Shown: in pieces, positions 8,669-17,634 of the stretch
Numbering within the stretch: position 1 is the first letter of the stretch
Layout of the letters: every line of letters begins with the position of its first letter
From: Oleidesulfovibrio sp964593925
GTDB taxonomy: Bacteria > Desulfobacterota > Desulfovibrionia > Desulfovibrionales > Desulfovibrionaceae
DNA: 64,000 bases
Assembly: GCA_964593925.1 (NCBI GenBank)
Contig: CAZQKM010000002.1
Span: 76,237 to 140,236 of the forward strand
Direction of reading: 5' to 3'
Notes under the pieces: generated by a model
The model's database searches: none
The model's input: only the letters and a program-made list of their open reading frames with translations
Told to the model about the DNA's origin: nothing
Position numbers and translations under genes: made by a program

Positions 8669-11140
8669 ATGCCCAAGACCGATACATCACAAAAACAGTT
8701 CAGAGATATGCTCAGGCTGCATAGCCTTAAGGATGATATCAGGCGAAATATGGTCGGATTGCTGGGAAATGATCCCCGCACCAAGCGCAAGTTTTCATAT
8801 TATCATGCGTTGGCCTATAGTGTGCGCGAGCGTTTAGTTGAGTTATGGATGAAAACACAGGCTGATTATTATGACTCCATGACCAAGCGTGTGTACTATC
8901 TTTCGATGGAGTTTCTGCCTGGCCGTTTTTTGATGAATTACCTTACCAACATGAATATTGTGGACGAGTGCCGCACTGTGGTGGAAGAGCTGGGTTTTTC
9001 GTTGGAAGAGCTGGAAGAGGAGGAGGCAGACGCCGGTCTTGGCAACGGAGGTCTGGGACGCCTTGCCTCGTGCTATCTGGATTCCATGGTCAGTGTGGGG
9101 ATTCCCGGTTACGGGTATGGTATTTTGTATGACTACGGTATTTTCCAGCAAGAGATTGTTAATGGCAATCAGGAAGAACACAGCGATAACTGGCGTAGAG
9201 GGGGGTGCCCGTGGGAGATTGCTCGCCGTGACACCCTGTATGAAGTAAAGTTTTATGGCCGTTCTGAATCATATTACGATGCTGACGGCAGGGTACGCTT
9301 TCGCTGGGTGGATACGGAAAATGTCATGGCTATGCCGTGCGATATTCTCATTCCCGGCTATGGGGGCGGGCATGTATCCAACATGCGTCTTTGGGCAGCA
9401 CAGTCCAGTAGTGATTTTAACCTGTCAGATTTTAACCGTGGTGACTATATCGGAGCCATGCACGGTAAGGTGCTGAGCGAAAATATTTCCAAGGTACTAT
9501 ACCCCAATGACCAGTTTGTTCAGGGTATGGAGCTGCGCCTCAAGCAGCAGTATTTTCTGGTGGCGGCAACTTTTCAGGATATTTTGCGCCGGTACCTCAA
9601 ACAGTATGGCTCGTTGGCAGGGTTACCCGATGCAGTAGCAGTCCAGCTTAATGACACACACCCTGCCATTGCCATCCCTGAACTGATGCGTTTGCTCATG
9701 GATGTTCACGGCCTTGGTTGGACCGTTGCTTGGGATATTTGTACGCGTACTTTTGCATACACAAATCACACCGTGTTGCCTGAAGCACTGGAAACATGGC
9801 CCATGGACCTGCTGGGAAGGTTACTGCCTCGCCACCTGGAGATTATTCTTGAGATCAACAGGCGTTTTCTTGAGAGTGTGGCCGCGGTTTACCCTGGTGA
9901 CACAGAGCGTCTTTCGCGCATGTCCATTATCCAGGAGGGCGGCGAAAAACGTGTGCGCATGGCCAATCTGGCCATTGTGGGTAGCCATACTGTCAATGGG
10001 GTAGCCGCATTGCACAGTCGTATTTTGCAGGAAGGGCTGTTCCGTGATTTTCATGAATATTCGCCACGTAAGATTCGCAATGTGACCAATGGCATCACTC
10101 CCCGGCGCTGGTTGCTGCAGTGCAACCCGGGCTTATCGCGTCTGATTACCCGCACCATTGGGCCAGACTGGTTGCAAAATCTTGACAAATTGCGCGACTT
10201 GGTGCCGTTGGCCGAAGACAGTGCGTTTCGTGAGCAGTGGGCCAAGGCTAAGCTGGAAAACAAAAAGCGGCTTGCCCGATATGTGCTGCGTAAAGTCCAG
10301 ATGGGTATCAATCCAGGAACCATGTTTGACGTACAGTTCAAGCGTATGCATGAGTATAAGCGACAACTGTTGAATGTGCTGCATGTGATATCTTTGTATA
10401 ATCGTATCAAGTATGATCCCGCGGCGGAGATTACTCCGCGTACAGTGCTCATAGGCGGTAAGGCTGCTCCTGGGTACTACCAGGCAAAGTTGATTATCAG
10501 GCTGATCAATGAGGTCGCCCGTGTCGTTAACGTGGACGCTGACGTAGCAGGACGTCTGCGGGTGGCCTTTTTGCCGAACTATTGCATCTCTCAGGCAGAA
10601 AGGGTGGTGCCGGCTGCGGATTTGTCTGAGCAGATATCCACGGCTGGGATGGAGGCCTCTGGCACGGGTAACATGAAGTTTGCCCTGAACGGCGCTTTGA
10701 CCATTGGCACGCTGGATGGTGCCAATGTGGAAATAATGGAAGAGGTGGGCAAGGAGAATATATTCATTTTTGGCTTGCAGGCGCATGAAGTGGAAGAAAA
10801 ACGCCGTAGCGGGTATAATCCGCGTGAATACTATGAGAACGATCCCGAGTTGCGTCGTACGCTTGATATGATCAATTCGGGATTTTTCTGCCCTGATGAG
10901 CCTGGCTTATTTGCACCTATATTCAACAGCCTTGTTAACAATAGTGACTACTATCTGTTGCTGGCTGACTACAGAGGGTACATGGAGGCACAGGCCGAGG
11001 TGGACTTGTTGTATCGCGACCAGGAACAGTGGGTGCGTAAATCCATCCTGAACGCGGCCAATATGGGCAAGTTTTCCAGTGATCGTTCCATTATGGAGTA
11101 CGCTCGAGGAATCTGGGGTGTGGAGCCACTGGCAACGTAA
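8669..11140 (+). CDS. glgP: Glycogen/starch/alpha-glucan phosphorylase
   Basis: The protein has 823 residues, the normal length for the GT35 family. It releases glucose-1-phosphate from glycogen with phosphate and pyridoxal phosphate. Family landmarks are YYLSMEFLPGRFL near the N terminus, AGLGNGGLGRLASCYLDS, HPAIAIPELMRLL, QEGGEKRVRMANLAIVGSH, and the cofactor-binding EASGTGNMKFALNGALTIG with Lys670. The ATG has an AAGGAG site. The gene stands alone between other units and ends with a strong terminator. It implies this organism stores and mobilises glycogen. Confidence 0.97.
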   Translation: MPKTDTSQKQFRDMLRLHSLKDDIRRNMVGLLGNDPRTKRKFSYYHALAYSVRERLVELWMKTQADYYDSMTKRVYYLSMEFLPGRFLMNYLTNMNIVDECRTVVEELGFSLEELEEEEADAGLGNGGLGRLASCYLDSMVSVGIPGYGYGILYDYGIFQQEIVNGNQEEHSDNWRRGGCPWEIARRDTLYEVKFYGRSESYYDADGRVRFRWVDTENVMAMPCDILIPGYGGGHVSNMRLWAAQSSSDFNLSDFNRGDYIGAMHGKVLSENISKVLYPNDQFVQGMELRLKQQYFLVAATFQDILRRYLKQYGSLAGLPDAVAVQLNDTHPAIAIPELMRLLMDVHGLGWTVAWDICTRTFAYTNHTVLPEALETWPMDLLGRLLPRHLEIILEINRRFLESVAAVYPGDTERLSRMSIIQEGGEKRVRMANLAIVGSHTVNGVAALHSRILQEGLFRDFHEYSPRKIRNVTNGITPRRWLLQCNPGLSRLITRTIGPDWLQNLDKLRDLVPLAEDSAFREQWAKAKLENKKRLARYVLRKVQMGINPGTMFDVQFKRMHEYKRQLLNVLHVISLYNRIKYDPAAEITPRTVLIGGKAAPGYYQAKLIIRLINEVARVVNVDADVAGRLRVAFLPNYCISQAERVVPAADLSEQISTAGMEASGTGNMKFALNGALTIGTLDGANVEIMEEVGKENIFIFGLQAHEVEEKRRSGYNPREYYENDPELRRTLDMINSGFFCPDEPGLFAPIFNSLVNNSDYYLLLADYRGYMEAQAEVDLLYRDQEQWVRKSILNAANMGKFSSDRSIMEYARGIWGVEPLAT

Positions 11141-11167
11141 CAGACTTATAGAACAAAAAAGTGCACG

Positions 11168-11205
11168 AAAACTCGTGTTGCCCAAATCGGCAGCGCGAGT
11201 TTTTT
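11168..11205 (+). terminator. Strong terminator of glgP
   Basis: A 15-pair stem (starting AAAACTCG, ending CGAGTTTT, three of the pairs G-T) closes a six-base loop CAAATC and runs into six T. It lies 28 bp after the glgP stop. Confidence 0.85.
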
Positions 11206-11568
11206 ACATGGTGGCCCGGTAATCCCCCGAGCAGCGATGATCCGTGGTTTTGGCTGTACGATACTGAACAGAGGTATGGCCCCACAAACATTGCAGATGG
11301 TTGTATAGCCGAGTTTTGGCAGGTGTTAACAGCGAAGCAGTTTACAAAAGTGTATTTCAGCAAAAAAGCAGGGGCATGTTGCAGGGCAAGATTGAAAGTC
11401 TGAGTTTAAGTGAGCTTGAACAATCAGCAGAGGTTGCCAAGTGTCCTTGACATCTTTTTTGGGATGGTACGATTCCATACGGAGGTACGGCAGGCCTCAG
11501 GTGGGTTAACACACTGCGGCCCGTTGCCCTACCTCTGCCCCGGCACGCCCTGGCGAGTGGTATGGAAG
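11206..11568. other. Gene-free stretch between glgP and the HDOD gene
   Basis: No convincing reading frame is visible. A TTGACA at 11447 with TACGAT 15 bp downstream is a possible but poorly spaced plus-strand promoter pointing at the hairpin at 11569, so a short RNA is conceivable (see findings). Confidence 0.4.
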
Positions 11569-11602
11569 AATCACCGATCACCAATGTGATCGGTGATTTT
11601 CA
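11569..11602 (-). terminator. Hairpin at the 3' end of the HDOD gene
   Basis: A perfect 13-pair inverted repeat (AATCACCGATCAC and its complement) flanks the loop CAAT, 28 bp past the minus-strand stop. The T runs on both sides are short (TTTT on the plus side), so it could terminate in either direction. Confidence 0.55.
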
Positions 11603-11625
11603 GAAGCACAGATATACTGTATAGC

Positions 11626-12894
11626 CTAACGGCGTACGGCATGTTCCTGCTGGCCAAAGCATGATGCTGCCCAGTCCATGGCCTCAGTATACAGTGTTTT
11701 GACCACATTGGGGGTAAAGCCGAGACGCAGCATCATCTCGTTGAGTCTGTCCCAATCCGCATCTTCCAAGGCGCTCACAAGGGCAAACAAGGGGGCGTGT
11801 TCATTGTCAGGAGCGCCCTGCAAACACTCTTTAAATTTTGCCTGAAGGGGAAGCATGTCGAGCACGTCCGTCATGGGCAGGCCCAAAATGGCGTCGAGCA
11901 AAGAGAGCATACCCATGAGGAACAGGCTTTCAGGATTGAAGCCCCAATAGTCATAGTGGGTTGCCAACTGCTCAAGAAAGCGTGCCCGCTGCATGGAAAT
12001 AAGCGCAAGCTCTTGTGAACCTTCGGACTGACTTGCCATGTCAGCAACCAGCACAGCCCGTAGCCATGAACGTATCTGGTTCCATCCCAGCAAGGCCACA
12101 GCGTGGTCCACGGAGTCTATTTTTTGGCGAAATCCGAAAGCTACACTGTTTAGCAATGAAAGCAGGCGAAAGGTAAGGGACACATCTGCCTTAACTGCTT
12201 CGGCAACCCCTTTCAGATCGGGGTCAGGGGATTCAAGAATGGCCATAAGCTCAATACGAGCCGATTCATGCGAAGAAAGTTCTCGTCCTGCAATGATTTC
12301 CGGCGATTTGAAAAATGGGCCCTGACATAACTCTATGCCCATGGCGCGGGCATCATTGAGCATGTCCACAGTCTGTATGCCGCGGGCCAGCATGAGACTG
12401 TCAGTATCGCCACGCCTACATGCAATGGCGGCGGCTTTGACGTTGAAGTCGATACACACCACATCCGCTAACAGGAGAGCGTCTTTGTGGGGCCTCAGGG
12501 TATGAGCGCAATCCACGGCAATGATGTATCCTTCTTCTTTCAAGGTAGCGAGTTCTGCAAGGACCCCGGGTGTTTTGGTGGCTTCTTGGGTGACTCTGAT
12601 GGCACCAGATTGTGCGGGCAAAGTACGCGGTATACCTAAGAGAATATTCTCGGCGTCAAAGAGCACCATGAGGCGTTTACCACGGGCTATATCGCCTTGC
12701 AGGCGGTAATAGGCGCTGTAAGCAAGCCCGGTGGGCGTGTTTTGCTGCTTTGGAAATACAGAGGAAATACCTCGCTGCAGTTCGCCCCCCAACAGTTCGT
12801 ATCCCCATATACGACGTTCAGCATCCATTATGGGCTGCTTTGCAAAAAAAACCGGTTTATCGGTGTGTTGCTGTGTAGTGTTGGACATGGACAT
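11626..12894 (-). CDS. EAL-like/HDOD signalling protein (YuxH type)
   Basis: The protein has 422 residues. The N-terminal EAL-like domain (about 10-210) begins FFAKQPIMDAERRIWGYELL; the catalytic EAL residues are not kept (ELL here), as usual in YuxH-type proteins, so it probably does not hydrolyse c-di-GMP. The HDOD domain (about 215-400) shows VSLTFRLLSLLNSVAFG and VALLGWNQIRSWL. Such proteins act as regulatory scaffolds, often in motility. Two ATGs two codons apart (12894 and 12888) share a GGAG site; the second has the better spacing. The longer upstream frame has no ribosome site. Confidence 0.85.
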   Translation of the reverse strand: MSMSNTTQQHTDKPVFFAKQPIMDAERRIWGYELLGGELQRGISSVFPKQQNTPTGLAYSAYYRLQGDIARGKRLMVLFDAENILLGIPRTLPAQSGAIRVTQEATKTPGVLAELATLKEEGYIIAVDCAHTLRPHKDALLLADVVCIDFNVKAAAIACRRGDTDSLMLARGIQTVDMLNDARAMGIELCQGPFFKSPEIIAGRELSSHESARIELMAILESPDPDLKGVAEAVKADVSLTFRLLSLLNSVAFGFRQKIDSVDHAVALLGWNQIRSWLRAVLVADMASQSEGSQELALISMQRARFLEQLATHYDYWGFNPESLFLMGMLSLLDAILGLPMTDVLDMLPLQAKFKECLQGAPDNEHAPLFALVSALEDADWDRLNEMMLRLGFTPNVVKTLYTEAMDWAASCFGQQEHAVRR

Positions 12895-13127
12895 ACTCTC
12901 CGTTACTAATGTTGTATCGGGGCGGTTGGCCCGCCCACAGGCTTGTGTTGCCACATTGCCATAGTAATGCTTGCAGGGAGGGGTTTGTAAATTATAACGC
13001 GTAGCATAAATACAACTCGTACTACCCACAGTGGGTCACATTGACATCGGTAAACGGTTTGTTGGCGGACAATTCCAGCCATGGGCTGTGTTGTGGGTGC
13101 CTTTTGGGGTGCAGGAGTGTGAGCCTG

Positions 13128-14093
13128 TTATGGCGCATGTCTGGAACCGAGCATATGCTCGTCATTTTGGGGGCGGGTAGATTTTTGTTGCACGATTTTG
13201 GAGTCCGCAGGCACATCGCATGTTAACCATACGTTGCCGCCGATAATGGTATTTTTGCCTATGGTTACGCGTCCTAAGATAGTAGTACCAGCATATACGG
13301 TGACATTGTTTTCCAGTACGGGGTGCCTCGGTGTGCCTTTGATGAGCGTACCGTCGGTATCTTTGGGAAAAGAAAGCGCACCCAGGGTAACCCCCTGGTA
13401 CAGGCGGCATCCCGTGCCAATAATGCAGGTTTCGCCAATAACCACCCCTGTTCCGTGGTCAATAAAAAAATCTTTACCGATGCGTGCTCCGGGATGGATA
13501 TCAATACCGGTTTTTGAGTGTGCCATTTCGCTAATGATGCGTGGAATAAGCGGCACGTCGAGCTGGTATAGAGCATGGGCGATGCGATGGTGTAACATGG
13601 CCGTGATGGAAGGATAGCAAAAAACGGCTTCACCGGGGCTTTTGGCTGCTGGGTCACCCTCAAAGGCTGCTGTGACATCGCTGACAAGCATCTGACGAAT
13701 TTCGGGCAACATGCATACAAAGCGCTGTGCCAGTTCATAGGCCCGGGTTTCGCAATCGTGGCGTGTTGTGAGTGGCTCTGCACAGGCAAAGCAACCGCCC
13801 CGGCGGATCTGCTCTGCCAACTTGCGATAGACAGAGTCCAGGTTGGCCGACAGGTGGTAGCGCATGGACTCCGCTTCAATGGATGACTTGCCGAAATAGC
13901 CGGGGAAGAGCGCCGCCTTGAGTCTGTCCACAATTTCTGCAAGCTCCTCTAAGGAGGGCATAGGGGCATTGTGCATGGGGGGGCTAAAGACCCTGTTGTA
14001 TGATTCTGGGGCACACATTCTGTCCACGACCTGGTCCAGCCAGTTCATGCTGTTTGTATACTGTGTATCCCCGGTATTGCCCGTTTTTGTCAT
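13128..14093 (-). CDS. cysE: Serine O-acetyltransferase (EpsC/CysE family)
   Basis: The protein has 321 residues, longer than E. coli CysE (273), as in the EpsC-type enzymes. The N-terminal half is helical; the C-terminal left-handed beta-helix contains the catalytic His region DIHPGARIGKDFFIDHGTG and VVIGETCIIG, then hexapeptide repeats to GGNVWLTCDVP. It makes O-acetylserine from serine and acetyl-CoA, the substrate of the adjacent cysK. The chosen ATG has a GGAAG site; a longer ATG start 27 bases earlier has none. It is the last gene of the nifU-nifS-cysK-cysE run. Confidence 0.93.
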   Translation of the reverse strand: MTKTGNTGDTQYTNSMNWLDQVVDRMCAPESYNRVFSPPMHNAPMPSLEELAEIVDRLKAALFPGYFGKSSIEAESMRYHLSANLDSVYRKLAEQIRRGGCFACAEPLTTRHDCETRAYELAQRFVCMLPEIRQMLVSDVTAAFEGDPAAKSPGEAVFCYPSITAMLHHRIAHALYQLDVPLIPRIISEMAHSKTGIDIHPGARIGKDFFIDHGTGVVIGETCIIGTGCRLYQGVTLGALSFPKDTDGTLIKGTPRHPVLENNVTVYAGTTILGRVTIGKNTIIGGNVWLTCDVPADSKIVQQKSTRPQNDEHMLGSRHAP

Positions 14094-14135
14094 AATGTCT
14101 TCCGTTATATGGACCTGCATGCTTTGCTGCGGGTG

Positions 14136-15065
14136 CTATGCATTTTGGGTAAACAGCGGCGTGCTTAGATAACGTTCGCCGGTATCGCAGACAATGAAGA
14201 CAATGCGCTTGCCCGCCATGGATGGGCGTTTTGCCAGAGTGAGTGCAGCAAACGCGTTAGCCCCGGAAGATATGCCGCACAGTATTCCCTCGTTACGCAA
14301 GAGCGCACGGGCTGTGCGTATGGCGTCCTGGCCTGATACGCACATAATCTCGTCATATATCGAGGTGTCCAGTATGGGGGGAACAAAGCCCGCACCAATA
14401 CCCTGGATGGGATGTGGGGCACTTTTCCCACCGGAAAGCACTGGTGATGCTTGTGGCTCTACCGCGACAATGTGGATATGCGGGTTGCGGGCGCGCAATA
14501 CCTGGCCTGTGCCGGTAATGGTTCCGCCGGTGCCAACTCCGGCCACAAAGGCGTCAAGGCTCCCGTCCGTATCGCGCCATATTTCTTCTGCCGTGGTTTC
14601 CCGGTGCGCTTGCGGATTGGCGGGGTTGGCAAATTGCTGCAACATGACCGCGTTGGGGGTTTGACGTACGATACGCTCAGCTTCATCAATGGCACCGCGC
14701 ATACCTTGTGCTGCGGGAGTCAGGACCAGCTGTGCCCCAAAGCCGCGTAGTAGGGCCCTGCGTTCTTCGCTCATGGATTCGGGCATGGTTAGTAGCAGGT
14801 CAAGCCCGTGAACCGCACAAATAAATGCGAGTCCTATACCCGTATTACCGCTGGTGGGTTCCACCAATAACGAATGAGTATTGAGTTCGCCGGACGTAAG
14901 AGCCTCTTCAACCATGTACCGAGCAATTCTGTCTTTTACTGAGCCACACGGGTTGTAGAACTCCAGCTTGGCAACCACTTGGGCATGGCAGTCCCGTGCC
15001 AAAGCATTCAGACGGACAAGCGGTGTATTGCCGACCAAGGCGGCCATATTGTCTGCAATGGGCAT
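14136..15065 (-). CDS. cysK: Cysteine synthase (O-acetylserine sulfhydrylase)
   Basis: The protein has 309 residues. It joins sulfide to O-acetylserine using pyridoxal phosphate. Landmarks are VGNTPLVRLN, the cofactor lysine in NPCGSVKDR (Lys44), the substrate loop EPTSGNTGIGLAF and the glycine-rich GVGTGGTITGTG. Sulfide made by sulfate or sulfite reduction would feed it directly. It lies between nifS and cysE; the hairpins in its leader (15089-15149) could control its expression relative to nifS. Confidence 0.95.
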   Translation of the reverse strand: MPIADNMAALVGNTPLVRLNALARDCHAQVVAKLEFYNPCGSVKDRIARYMVEEALTSGELNTHSLLVEPTSGNTGIGLAFICAVHGLDLLLTMPESMSEERRALLRGFGAQLVLTPAAQGMRGAIDEAERIVRQTPNAVMLQQFANPANPQAHRETTAEEIWRDTDGSLDAFVAGVGTGGTITGTGQVLRARNPHIHIVAVEPQASPVLSGGKSAPHPIQGIGAGFVPPILDTSIYDEIMCVSGQDAIRTARALLRNEGILCGISSGANAFAALTLAKRPSMAGKRIVFIVCDTGERYLSTPLFTQNA

Positions 15066-15088
15066 GAGCTGTATCTCGGGCTGTCAGG

Positions 15089-15135
15089 AAAAAAAGGGCC
15101 GGCAAAACGCTGAGGCTCGTGTCTGGCTCCGGCCC
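15089..15135 (-). terminator. Terminator-like hairpin between nifS and cysK
   Basis: On the minus strand a GC-only seven-pair stem (GGGCCGG with CCGGCCC, 26-base loop) is followed by seven T, 24 bases before the cysK ATG. It would stop transcripts leaving nifS. An alternative stem using part of its loop is listed separately. Confidence 0.65.
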
Positions 15136-15149
15136 GTAGTACCAGACAC
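15119..15149 (-). promoter_or_regulatory. Possible antiterminator stem upstream of cysK
   Basis: An eight-pair perfect stem (GTGTCTGG with CCAGACAC) starts 12 bases after the nifS stop. Its loop contains the GGGCCGG arm of the downstream terminator, so the two stems interlock: they either exclude each other or form a pseudoknot. This is the layout of an attenuator, but no ligand or leader peptide is evident. Confidence 0.4.
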
Positions 15150-15161
15150 AGCCGGTCTGTC

Positions 15162-16352
15162 TTAGTAGGTACGTGTACAGGAACCTAGTTGTTGCCCTAC
15201 CTCGCCATAGGGCGAAAGCTCACGTAACTTATTAATAATTTCGGGTAATTCCCGTTGCACAAGGTCCACATCTGCCTGGGTAGTAAAGCGGCTGAGGCTG
15301 AAGCGGACAGAGCCGTGGGCGTATGTAAACGGCACGCCCATGGCCCGTAGCACATGCGATGGTTCGAGGCTGCCTGATGTGCAGGCTGACCCGGAACTGG
15401 CGCAGATGCCGAGTTCATCCATGAGCAGCAAAATGGCTTCGCCTTCAATATGCTTGAAAGCGATATTCGTGGTATTGGGTAATCTGTTTTCGGTATCACC
15501 ATTGATAATGGCATGAGGGATACTTTCGAGTAGGCCGCGTTCAAGGGTATCTCGCAGGGTTTTGACTGTGGTGCGCTCGGCCTGCATATGGTGGCCGGCA
15601 ATCTCGCATGCTTTGCCCAGTGCCACAATGCCTGCCACGTTTTCCGTACCGGCCCGACGACCGCGTTCCTGGTGTCCTCCGCGTACAAAGGGGCGAAACG
15701 GTGTCCCTCTACGCACATAGAGTGCTCCCACACCCTTGGGGGCATGTATTTTGTGGCCGGACAAGGCCAAGAAGTCTACCGGCAGCTCTTGCAGATTGAT
15801 GGGCAGCTTACCCACGGCCTGTACTGCGTCGCTGTGCAACAGGATGCCTTTATCTTTGACCATGGCAGCAATATCCGCAAGGGGAAACAGCGTGCCTGTT
15901 TCATTGTTGGCATACATAATGGATACAAGGGCTGTGTCTTTGCGGAGCGCTGCACGCAGCTCGTCAAGGCTGAGGCGGCCTTTTTCGTCAACACCTAAGT
16001 ATGTTACACTGTAACCTTTTTTTTCAAGGTGCTGCATGGTGTTGAGCACTGCGGGATGTTCCACACGGGTGGTCACAAGGTGCCTTTTGTCCGACTGGGC
16101 CTGCAAGGCAGACACAATGGCGGTATTGTCACTTTCTGTACCGCATGAGCTGAAGATGATTTCTTCAGGGTGTGCCCCCAGCTCCTGGGCCACACGTTCT
16201 CGGGCCAGAGTCAACTCGCGGTCTACCTGACCGCCAAAGCTGTGCATGCTTGATGGGTTGCCATACTGCTCTGTCAAAAAGGGCATCATAGCCTCAAGCA
16301 CGATGGGGTCAACCGCTGTGGTGGCGTTATTGTCCAGGTATACGGTACGCAT
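15162..16352 (-). CDS. nifS: Cysteine desulfurase NifS
   Basis: The protein has 396 residues. It takes sulfur from cysteine with pyridoxal phosphate and hands it to NifU. Landmarks are VYLDNNATTAVDP at the N terminus, HSDAVQAVGK, the cofactor lysine in LSGHKIHAPKG and the catalytic cysteine loop SSGSACTSGS. The ATG lies one base after the nifU stop, with AGGGG eight bases upstream, so the two genes are translationally coupled. The longer upstream frame overlaps nifU and is not used. Confidence 0.95.
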   Translation of the reverse strand: MRTVYLDNNATTAVDPIVLEAMMPFLTEQYGNPSSMHSFGGQVDRELTLARERVAQELGAHPEEIIFSSCGTESDNTAIVSALQAQSDKRHLVTTRVEHPAVLNTMQHLEKKGYSVTYLGVDEKGRLSLDELRAALRKDTALVSIMYANNETGTLFPLADIAAMVKDKGILLHSDAVQAVGKLPINLQELPVDFLALSGHKIHAPKGVGALYVRRGTPFRPFVRGGHQERGRRAGTENVAGIVALGKACEIAGHHMQAERTTVKTLRDTLERGLLESIPHAIINGDTENRLPNTTNIAFKHIEGEAILLLMDELGICASSGSACTSGSLEPSHVLRAMGVPFTYAHGSVRFSLSRFTTQADVDLVQRELPEIINKLRELSPYGEVGQQLGSCTRTY

Positions 16353-16353
16353 G

Positions 16354-17199
16354 TTATGACCCCTCCCGTACTGTGATTGCAGGTTCCACGTGTTCCTGCA
16401 GCGTGCGCTGCACAAAGTTGGTCAGGGTGAGCTGGCTGGAAGGGCAGTGCGAGCACATACCTCGTAGGGCCACAATGACCTCTGTGCCGTCAATATCCAG
16501 TAGCTCAATGTCTCCACCGTCTTTTTGCAGAGCGGGCCGGATTTCTTCTTCCAACGTTTTGAGTACAAGCTGCATGCGTTGTACGTTGGAAAGCTTGCGT
16601 TCGGTCGTTTTTGGGGAGGAGGCGGATGATATTGTACCTGTCTGCTGATCCAACAAGCGCTGGATGGAGTCATGGCAATCGGCACAGCCGCCGCCCGCTT
16701 TGGTAAAATGAGTGACTTCTTCTATAGATGTCAGTTTGTCATCACGGATACTGCGCAGAATCAATTCGTCTGTCACGCCAAAGCATTTGCAGATAATCTT
16801 ACCTTCGCCATGATGCGGCTGTGCGGTTTCTTCACCCCGATAGTTTTTCAGGGCAGCTTCCAGTGCTTCCTGCCCCATGACGGAACAGTGCATTTTTTGG
16901 CGCGGCAGACCGCCTAGGTAGGCGGTAATATCCTTGTTGGTAATTTTGGCGGCTTCTTCGAGAGTTTTACCTTTTAGCATTTCTGTCAGAGCAGAAGAAG
17001 AGGCAATGGCGCTGGCGCAACCGAATGTCTGAAACTTGGCATCCGTAATACGTTCATCAGCGTCAATTTTAAGATATAGCTTTAGAGCGTCGCCACAGGC
17101 AAGGCTACCAACCTCGCCTACGGCGTTGGCGTCTTCCATGGTGCCCGCGTTGCGGGGATTAAGAAAGTGGTCTCGAACCGTTTCGGTATAGTCCCACAT
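16354..17199 (-). CDS. nifU: Three-domain Fe-S scaffold NifU
   Basis: The protein has 281 residues. The IscU-type domain (about 1-125) has the three scaffold cysteines in SLACGDA, FGCASA and MHCSVMG. The central [2Fe-2S] domain has CKCFGV and GCADCHD. The C-terminal Nfu domain has MCSHCPSS. This full-length architecture is typical of nitrogen-fixing bacteria and of many anaerobes that use NifU/NifS as the general Fe-S system, which is likely here since no nif genes are nearby. A GGAGG site precedes the ATG. Confidence 0.95.
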   Translation of the reverse strand: MWDYTETVRDHFLNPRNAGTMEDANAVGEVGSLACGDALKLYLKIDADERITDAKFQTFGCASAIASSSALTEMLKGKTLEEAAKITNKDITAYLGGLPRQKMHCSVMGQEALEAALKNYRGEETAQPHHGEGKIICKCFGVTDELILRSIRDDKLTSIEEVTHFTKAGGGCADCHDSIQRLLDQQTGTISSASSPKTTERKLSNVQRMQLVLKTLEEEIRPALQKDGGDIELLDIDGTEVIVALRGMCSHCPSSQLTLTNFVQRTLQEHVEPAITVREGS

Positions 17200-17215
17200 G
17201 ATATTCCTCCGATTG

Positions 17216-17226
17216 CTACTGAGTAG
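17216..17226 (-). promoter_or_regulatory. Palindrome in the nifU leader, possible operator
   Basis: The perfect palindrome CTACTGAGTAG overlaps a second inverted repeat (GAGTA-CAAC-TACTC) a few bases upstream of the nifU ribosome site. It lies downstream of the predicted promoter, where a repressor could act. The regulator is unknown. Confidence 0.3.
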
Positions 17227-17244
17227 TTGTACTCTTCACATATA

Positions 17245-17273
17245 ACAATAAATAGCAGTGGGGGAAGGTGCAA
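17245..17273 (-). promoter_or_regulatory. Candidate promoter of nifU-nifS
   Basis: TTGCAC and TATTGT are separated by 17 bp on the minus strand, about 45 bp upstream of the nifU ATG. Both boxes match the housekeeping consensus at four of six positions. Confidence 0.35.
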
Positions 17274-17634
17274 CGTATTTTTTTGTGTTGAGCCGTGTAC
17301 GAGGGCTCTCTTGCCATGATTTATGAGGCATAGTAGGTCTCCTGTAGGCTTGGATATTTTTTGAAGAAACATGCTATCCCCAAGCCAGAGGGGTGAGCCG
17401 GGTTTCATGGGGGCAGGGGGGGCGACAGAGCCAGCATGTGGAAAGGAGTGTCTTGCACTCATATTTTCGGGTTCGGCATGGTTATCAATGACGATGCCTC
17501 GAGTTTGTATAAAGAACGAGGGTCGGTTTGAGTAATCGATACCGTACGCGTCATGGCCGGTAGTATCGTACAGTGGGCAAGGGTGGCTGCTGCCGTCATG
17601 CGAGCGTCTGATAAAAAAAGTGGGAGGTATACGT
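17274..17634. other. Divergent intergenic region nifU / amino acid permease
   Basis: No supported gene. It separates the minus-strand nifU and the plus-strand importer operon. Overlapping short frames lead into the permease gene but have no ribosome site of their own. No plus-strand promoter stands out. Confidence 0.4.
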
